Part shown: positions 6,833-10,958 of the stretch, piece by piece | Numbering within the stretch: position 1 is the first letter of the stretch | Layout of the letters: every line of letters starts with the position of its first letter | Source of the DNA: Gammaproteobacteria bacterium | GTDB taxonomy: Bacteria; Pseudomonadota; Gammaproteobacteria; GCA-001735895 | Direction of reading: 5' to 3' | DNA length: 10,958 bases | Assembly (NCBI GenBank): GCA_029882955.1 | Contig: JAOUJX010000106.1 | Coordinates: 1 to 10,958, forward strand | Notes under the pieces: generated by a model | Told to the model about the DNA's origin: nothing | Seen by the model: the letters and a program-made list of their open reading frames with translations, nothing else | The model's database searches: none | Made by a program: the position numbers and the translations under genes

Positions 6833-8212
6833 ATGGCAATCAGTGTTTTCGATTTATTTTCGATTGGTATCGGACCCTCCAGCTCGCATACCGTGGGCCC
6901 GATGCGCGCGGCGAATCAGTTTGCTCAGGCCCTGGCGGATGAAAATCTGCTGAATTCGGTGGCGCGCATCAAGTCCGAGCTATACGGTTCACTTGGTGCG
7001 ACCGGTAAAGGCCATGGCACCGACAAGGCCGTACTGCTCGGTCTCCAGGGTGAATTACCCGAACTAGTCGACACCGGTAGCGTCGAAATTAAGCTTGATC
7101 AAATAAGAGACCGGAAACAGGTTAACCTGATGGGATCGAGACTGATTAGTTTTAAGGAAAAATCCGATCTCATCATGCACCGGCGCCAAACCCTGCCCTT
7201 TCATTCCAATGGCATGACGTTTCGGGCCTACGACGCAGCAGGCGAACTGGTTCGCGAATCAACATTTTATTCGGTTGGTGGTGGTTTTATTGTGGACGAG
7301 GCAGCAGCCGGTAGTGACCGCATAATCGAAGATAGCACGCACCTGCCCTATCCATTCAAAACCGCTGTCGATCTGCTGATTCTTTGCGCCAACCACGATA
7401 TGAGTATTAGCGATATCATGCTTGCCAATGAGCAGGCCTGGCGCAATGAAGAAGAAGTCCGATCAGGTTTACTGAAAATCTGGCAGGTCATGAAAACCTG
7501 TGTCAGCAATGGCTGTCGTAACGAGGGTATTTTACCCGGTGGCATGAAAGTCAAGCGTCGCGCCGCCGAACTATATCGAAAATTAAATTCGCAACCTCAA
7601 CTGTCTCACAATGATCCTCTGACTTCGCTTGACTGGGTCAACCTCTACGCACTGGCGGTTAACGAAGAAAACGCCGCTGGAGGGCGCGTGGTCACTGCGC
7701 CAACCAATGGTGCTGCCGGTATCATTCCCGCAGTGATGCATTATTACCAGTACTTTTACCCGAATGCAGATGACGATGGTATCGTCAGATTCCTGCTGAC
7801 TGCAGGTGCCATCGGAATTCTATACAAGGAAAATGCCTCGATCTCAGGGGCCGAAGTCGGTTGCCAGGGCGAAGTCGGCAGCGCCTGCTCGATGGCGGCC
7901 GGTGCGCTCACCGAAGTACTCGGCGGCACGCCCGAACAGGTAGAAAATGCGGCAGAAATCGGTATGGAACACAATCTCGGGCTCACCTGCGACCCGGTTG
8001 GTGGGCTGGTACAGGTGCCCTGCATCGAGCGTAACGCGATGGCATCGGTGAAAGCCATCAATGCAGCACGCATATCCCTGCGTGGTGATGGTCAGCATTT
8101 TGTCTCGCTCGACAAGGTGATTAAAACCATGCGCGAGACCGGTGCGGATATGAAAACCAAATATAAAGAAACTGCCCGTGGCGGGCTGGCTGTAAATATC
8201 ATCGAATGCTGA
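6833..8212 (+). CDS. sdaA: L-serine ammonia-lyase, single-chain iron-sulfur type
   Basis: This cytoplasmic enzyme turns L-serine into pyruvate and ammonia using a [4Fe-4S] cluster. It has 459 residues from ATG 6833, normal for the single-chain form with beta and alpha domains fused. The N-terminal domain shows FSIGIGPSSSHTVGPM (residues 9-24) and GSLGATGKGHGTDKA. The C-terminal domain shows APTNGAAGIIPAV, then the cluster cysteines C344 (GCQGEVG), C386 (TCDPVGG) and C397 (VPCIERN). The C-x41-C-x10-C spacing fits this type. The chain ends IIEC; a C-terminal Cys is known in the family to fold back on the cluster. It is first of three genes with 12- and 10-base gaps. With gcvP it suggests glycine/serine breakdown. 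Bacteria often have several copies (sdaA, sdaB), so the exact symbol is less sure than the function. Confidence 0.96.
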   Translation: MAISVFDLFSIGIGPSSSHTVGPMRAANQFAQALADENLLNSVARIKSELYGSLGATGKGHGTDKAVLLGLQGELPELVDTGSVEIKLDQIRDRKQVNLMGSRLISFKEKSDLIMHRRQTLPFHSNGMTFRAYDAAGELVRESTFYSVGGGFIVDEAAAGSDRIIEDSTHLPYPFKTAVDLLILCANHDMSISDIMLANEQAWRNEEEVRSGLLKIWQVMKTCVSNGCRNEGILPGGMKVKRRAAELYRKLNSQPQLSHNDPLTSLDWVNLYALAVNEENAAGGRVVTAPTNGAAGIIPAVMHYYQYFYPNADDDGIVRFLLTAGAIGILYKENASISGAEVGCQGEVGSACSMAAGALTEVLGGTPEQVENAAEIGMEHNLGLTCDPVGGLVQVPCIERNAMASVKAINAARISLRGDGQHFVSLDKVIKTMRETGADMKTKYKETARGGLAVNIIEC

Positions 8213-8224
8213 TAGAGTAACCTC

Positions 8225-9640
8225 ATGACCGATCTCGAACTTTGCTATACCCCTGCTACCGTATTGCAGCAAAAATACCGCGCGAAGGAAATTTCACCGC
8301 TCGAAGTGGTAAAAAATTCGCTCGACAGAATCAATGAAGTCAATCCGCTTCTCAATTGCTTCTGTTTTGTCTATCCCGAAGAAGCTCTGGAAAAAGCCCG
8401 TCAGGCTGAACGGGCCATCGCATCGGGCAAGGCCCGGCCGCTCGAAGGCATACCAATAGCAATCAAGGATTTTACGCCGACTAAAGGCAAACGAACCACG
8501 CGTGGCTCGAAACTGCTGGAAAACTGGGTTCCCGACTGGAACCCTGTAGTTGTTGAACGGCTCGAAGCAGCCGGTGCGATCATGCTGGGTAAAACTACGA
8601 CGCCGGAGTTCGCCACCTCTGGCTTTACTGATTCCCCTTTGTGGGGCATCACTCGAAACCCATGGGATAGATCACGTACTACCGGCGGTTCGTCCGGCGG
8701 TTCGGGCGCAGCAGTCGCTTCCGGCTGCGTGCCCTTCGCCGAAGGTACCGATATGGGTGGCAGTGTTCGTATTCCGGCTGCGCTGTGTGGAACCGTCGGA
8801 TTAAAACCATCCATCGGGCGCATACCGATGGATATCATCGACACGGTTTACTGTAACATTTCACATTTTGGGCCTCTCGCTCGATCGATCGATGATGCGG
8901 CACTATTTCTTGATATTGTGCAGGGTGAGCATGCCTGCGATATCCAGTCACTTCCGCGTTGTAACCTGAACATACCCACACCTTTCGATGTAAAAGGCAT
9001 GAAATTTGCGCTTGATGTTACTCTTGGGTTCTGTGCCGTGGATGCTGGTGTCGAAGCCAATTTACGCGCTAGCGCAAAAGCGCTCGAAGAAGCCGGTGCA
9101 ATCATCGAAGAAGTCGATCTCGGCTGGGATAGCAAAATCGTCGATATGTGGACCGGTAGCTGGGGAATTTTCATGGCAGCGGCCTACGATAACCTGACAG
9201 ACATACCACTAGACGAAAACCGGGAACGCATGAGTGAAGGGCTGGTAGAACTGATAGAGCAGGGGCGAAAAATCGATGCCGTTACCGCGCGTCAGTGGGA
9301 ATTCGAACGCAGCCGTTACTGGCACAAACTAGGCGCTGTGCTGGAACAACACCAGGCCCTGCTTTGCCCTACAATGGCAATTCCCGCACCACCAGTGGAA
9401 ATGCGTGACGGTGATTTCACCGGCTTCAATGAACAAGGACTATTAAAATGTATGGATATGACCGCAGTCTTTAATTACATGGCACAATGCCCTGCGCTTT
9501 CGGTGCCCTCCGGTTTTGCCGATGGCCTGCCAACGGCAACCCAGATAGTAGCCAGGCGCTGGGATGACCCGCTCGCCCTGCATATCGGTGCAGCAATCGA
9601 AAAATTAATGCCGTGGGCCGACAAACGACCCAATATTTAA
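8225..9640 (+). CDS. Amidase-signature family hydrolase
   Basis: This is a 471-residue cytoplasmic amide hydrolase with no signal peptide. The Ser-cisSer-Lys triad is complete: K81 in IAIKDFTPTKG, cis-Ser S156 in TTGGSSGGS, and nucleophile S180 in TDMGGSVRIPA. The spacings (75 and 24 residues) fit the family, for example fatty acid amide hydrolase. Overall it resembles GatA-like stand-alone amidases, but no GatB or GatC lies nearby and gcv/sda neighbours make a tRNA role unlikely. The substrate cannot be read from sequence; release of ammonia from a small amide is possible. ATG 8225 is 12 bases after the deaminase stop, with only a weak ribosome binding site (AGAG, 8214-8217), which suggests translational coupling within one transcript. 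Confidence 0.93.
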   Translation: MTDLELCYTPATVLQQKYRAKEISPLEVVKNSLDRINEVNPLLNCFCFVYPEEALEKARQAERAIASGKARPLEGIPIAIKDFTPTKGKRTTRGSKLLENWVPDWNPVVVERLEAAGAIMLGKTTTPEFATSGFTDSPLWGITRNPWDRSRTTGGSSGGSGAAVASGCVPFAEGTDMGGSVRIPAALCGTVGLKPSIGRIPMDIIDTVYCNISHFGPLARSIDDAALFLDIVQGEHACDIQSLPRCNLNIPTPFDVKGMKFALDVTLGFCAVDAGVEANLRASAKALEEAGAIIEEVDLGWDSKIVDMWTGSWGIFMAAAYDNLTDIPLDENRERMSEGLVELIEQGRKIDAVTARQWEFERSRYWHKLGAVLEQHQALLCPTMAIPAPPVEMRDGDFTGFNEQGLLKCMDMTAVFNYMAQCPALSVPSGFADGLPTATQIVARRWDDPLALHIGAAIEKLMPWADKRPNI

Positions 9641-9650
9641 ACCCCCACAT

Positions 9651-10745
9651 ATGAACGAAAGCAACGACCAAATGCTCAGCAACCTGCAGGCCAGCCTGAA
9701 ACCTTACCTTGGCTATTTTGGCGAGAACAGCTGGATCCAGGCCTTAGTCGTCATTATCGCCTCATTTATTATCGCCTGGATATTCAACGGGTTTATCATC
9801 AACACGCTGAAAAAACTGGCCGCCAGAACCAGTTTTGACATCGATAACCATTTGATCGACCTGCTACAGCGCCCCATTCATACCAGCGTGATATTGCTAG
9901 GCCTGGCCTTGGCAACCCGCTTAATGGGTATTGGCGATCCATTTGACTTCATCATTTTTTCAGTCCTGCAAAGCATTGCTTACCTGGTCTGGACTCTATT
10001 GTTGTTGACGGTGACTCGTGCGGTTCTGCGTCATTTCGCACAGGACGATAAGCACCTACCGGTGTTGCATCCACAAACCCTGCCTTTGTTTTTAAACATC
10101 GCCAATATTGCGATTATGGTATTCGCGATTTACATCATCTTCACGGCCTGGGATATCGATATGACCGCCTGGCTGGCCTCAGCCGGTATTGTTGGTATCG
10201 CGGTTGGTTTCGCCGCCAAGGATACCCTCGCTAATCTGTTTTCAGGGGTATTCATCCTCGCCGATGCACCCTACAAAATTGGCGATTTTGTCGTACTCGA
10301 TTCAGGCGAACGCGGCGAAGTGACCCATATCGGTATCCGCAGCACGCGAATACTCACGCGCGACGATGTCGAAGTGACCATCCCCAATTCGGTGATGGGG
10401 AATACCAAGGTCATTAACGAATCTGGCGGCCCGGCGGAGAAATACCGTATTCGTATTGCAGTTGGTGTCGCCTATGGCTCTGATATCGACCAGGTTCGCG
10501 AGATTCTGATGAACATTGCTCTCAACAATGAAGCGGTCTGCGATGACCCTGAGCCACGGGTACGCTTCCGGCAATTTGGCGCATCGAGCCTCGACTTCGA
10601 ACTACTGGGCTGGATTGACCAGCCGGTTTTGCGCGGCCGCGTCATCGACGCCTTAAACTGTGAAATTTACAAAGCGTTTATCAAAGAAAAGATAGAAATT
10701 CCCTACAGCAAGCAGGATTTATATATCAAGGAAATGCCTAAATAG
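9651..10745 (+). CDS. MscS-family small-conductance mechanosensitive channel
   Basis: This is a 364-residue inner-membrane channel that opens under membrane tension to relieve osmotic shock. Hydrophobic segments lie at about 29-53, 74-94, 99-124 and 144-166, followed by the pore helix at about 171-200 with its Gly/Ala-rich face (ASAGIVGIAVGFAAKDTLANLFSG). The conserved beta-domain follows (PYKIGDFV, GEVTHIGIRSTRI, VTIPNS) and then the cytoplasmic alpha/beta vestibule. It has two more predicted helices than the 286-residue E. coli MscS. ATG 9651 comes 10 bases after the amidase stop with no clear ribosome binding site, so coupling is likely; ATG 9672 is a possible alternative start. Its place behind a deaminase and an amidase may link it to solute changes, but that is inference. 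Confidence 0.95.
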   Translation: MNESNDQMLSNLQASLKPYLGYFGENSWIQALVVIIASFIIAWIFNGFIINTLKKLAARTSFDIDNHLIDLLQRPIHTSVILLGLALATRLMGIGDPFDFIIFSVLQSIAYLVWTLLLLTVTRAVLRHFAQDDKHLPVLHPQTLPLFLNIANIAIMVFAIYIIFTAWDIDMTAWLASAGIVGIAVGFAAKDTLANLFSGVFILADAPYKIGDFVVLDSGERGEVTHIGIRSTRILTRDDVEVTIPNSVMGNTKVINESGGPAEKYRIRIAVGVAYGSDIDQVREILMNIALNNEAVCDDPEPRVRFRQFGASSLDFELLGWIDQPVLRGRVIDALNCEIYKAFIKEKIEIPYSKQDLYIKEMPK

Positions 10746-10859
10746 GAATTGGGCGACTGTTTGAAATCAATAGGGTCAGATACCGACTCCATTAACATTG
10801 CTATTGATACAGAAACCCTAACCTGAAGATATTAAAGGGTAAAGCTCGATTCCAGCTAG
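10746..10859. other. Intergenic spacer after the channel gene
   Basis: This is a 114-base spacer. AGGGT/ACCCT words recur but form only short stems, and no hairpin with a U-tract is seen, so the operon's terminator is not identified. The string GGGTCAGATACCGACTCC (10770-10787) resembles a motif I recall near IS200-like or REP-associated transposases in proteobacteria, but no such gene is present. Confidence 0.4.
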
Positions 10860-10958
10860 TCACCCTATTGGGTTAACAACGCTAACCGGTGGGTTAGCGG
10901 CTTCAATGATTCGTGCCACGTCAAACAGGATATCTTCCCGGAATCGTGCCGCAATCAA
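10860..10958 (-). CDS. Possible C-terminal end of a gene running off the window
   Basis: On the - strand 32 codons are open from the window edge to TGA at 10860-10862. The end reads FREDILFDVARIIEAAN then PPVSVVNPIG. The charged, helical FREDILFDVARIIE pattern looks like real protein and is loosely reminiscent of the C-terminal tail of MscS-family proteins, but the stretch is too short to assign. CGCTAACC (10880-10887) and GGTTAGCG (10892-10899) form an 8-bp hairpin within it, which may instead be a structure in non-coding DNA. Confidence 0.4.
   Translation of the reverse strand: MIAARFREDILFDVARIIEAANPPVSVVNPIG

Noticed and set aside
8401..8844. 147-codon antisense frame inside the amidase gene
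   Set aside because: It is a shadow of the amidase codon pattern. The amidase frame carries the complete catalytic triad, and the antisense frame shows no domain or start signal.
10872..10905. Integron attC-like site (GTTAAC, CGCTAACC, GGTTAGCG)
   Set aside because: It is too short, and the ends lack the paired RYYYAAC and GTTRRRY core sites and the inner stem needed for attC. No integrase is near.

Overview
The window looks like chromosomal DNA of a free-living, probably aquatic gammaproteobacterium. The glycine decarboxylase is the fused single-chain form. The serine deaminase is the single-chain iron-sulfur type. The regulator resembles the LrhA branch of the LysR family, and two genes encode secreted or lipid-anchored proteins with Gly-rich or Cys-rich ends. 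This assignment rests on family resemblance only. No tRNA, rRNA, CRISPR array, phage gene or transposase gene is visible.

Layout. At the left edge a short open frame on the + strand (1-60) runs into a perfect 13-bp hairpin terminator (63-93) that also serves the convergent lipoprotein gene (120-947, -). Next comes a LysR-type regulator (1069-1926, -), divergent from gcvP (2047-4932, +) across a 120-bp AT-rich control region. After gcvP a hairpin separates it from a convergent gene (5005-6516, -) for a secreted protein with four 34-residue Cys repeats and two immunoglobulin-like ASH (choice-of-anchor D type) domains. A 316-base, fold-rich gap (6517-6832) leads into three tightly spaced + strand genes, very likely an operon: L-serine ammonia-lyase (6833-8212), an amidase-signature hydrolase (8225-9640) and an MscS-family channel (9651-10745). 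The right edge holds what may be the C-terminal end of a gene on the - strand (10860-10958).

How the genes fit together. GcvP releases CO2 from glycine and, with partner proteins not in this window, feeds one-carbon units and ammonia. Serine ammonia-lyase turns serine into pyruvate and ammonia. The two enzymes join through serine hydroxymethyltransferase, so this looks like a glycine/serine breakdown locus that has been split by an inverted, surface-protein gene. The amidase and MscS channel share the serine deaminase transcript; their link to that pathway is not evident from sequence.

The most unusual item is inside the 5005-6516 gene. Its second ASH domain is broken by about 195-201 bp, in frame. 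This stretch is bounded by a 9-bp perfect inverted repeat (GGTTGGAGT/ACTCCAACC), with a 7-bp direct repeat (AGATCGC) just outside. It encodes two hydrophobic segments and a lipobox-like Cys-Gly-Gly-Gly. Removing it restores a normal-looking domain end. This suggests a small MITE-like element that has become part of a protein. I see no complete new defence or mobile system here.
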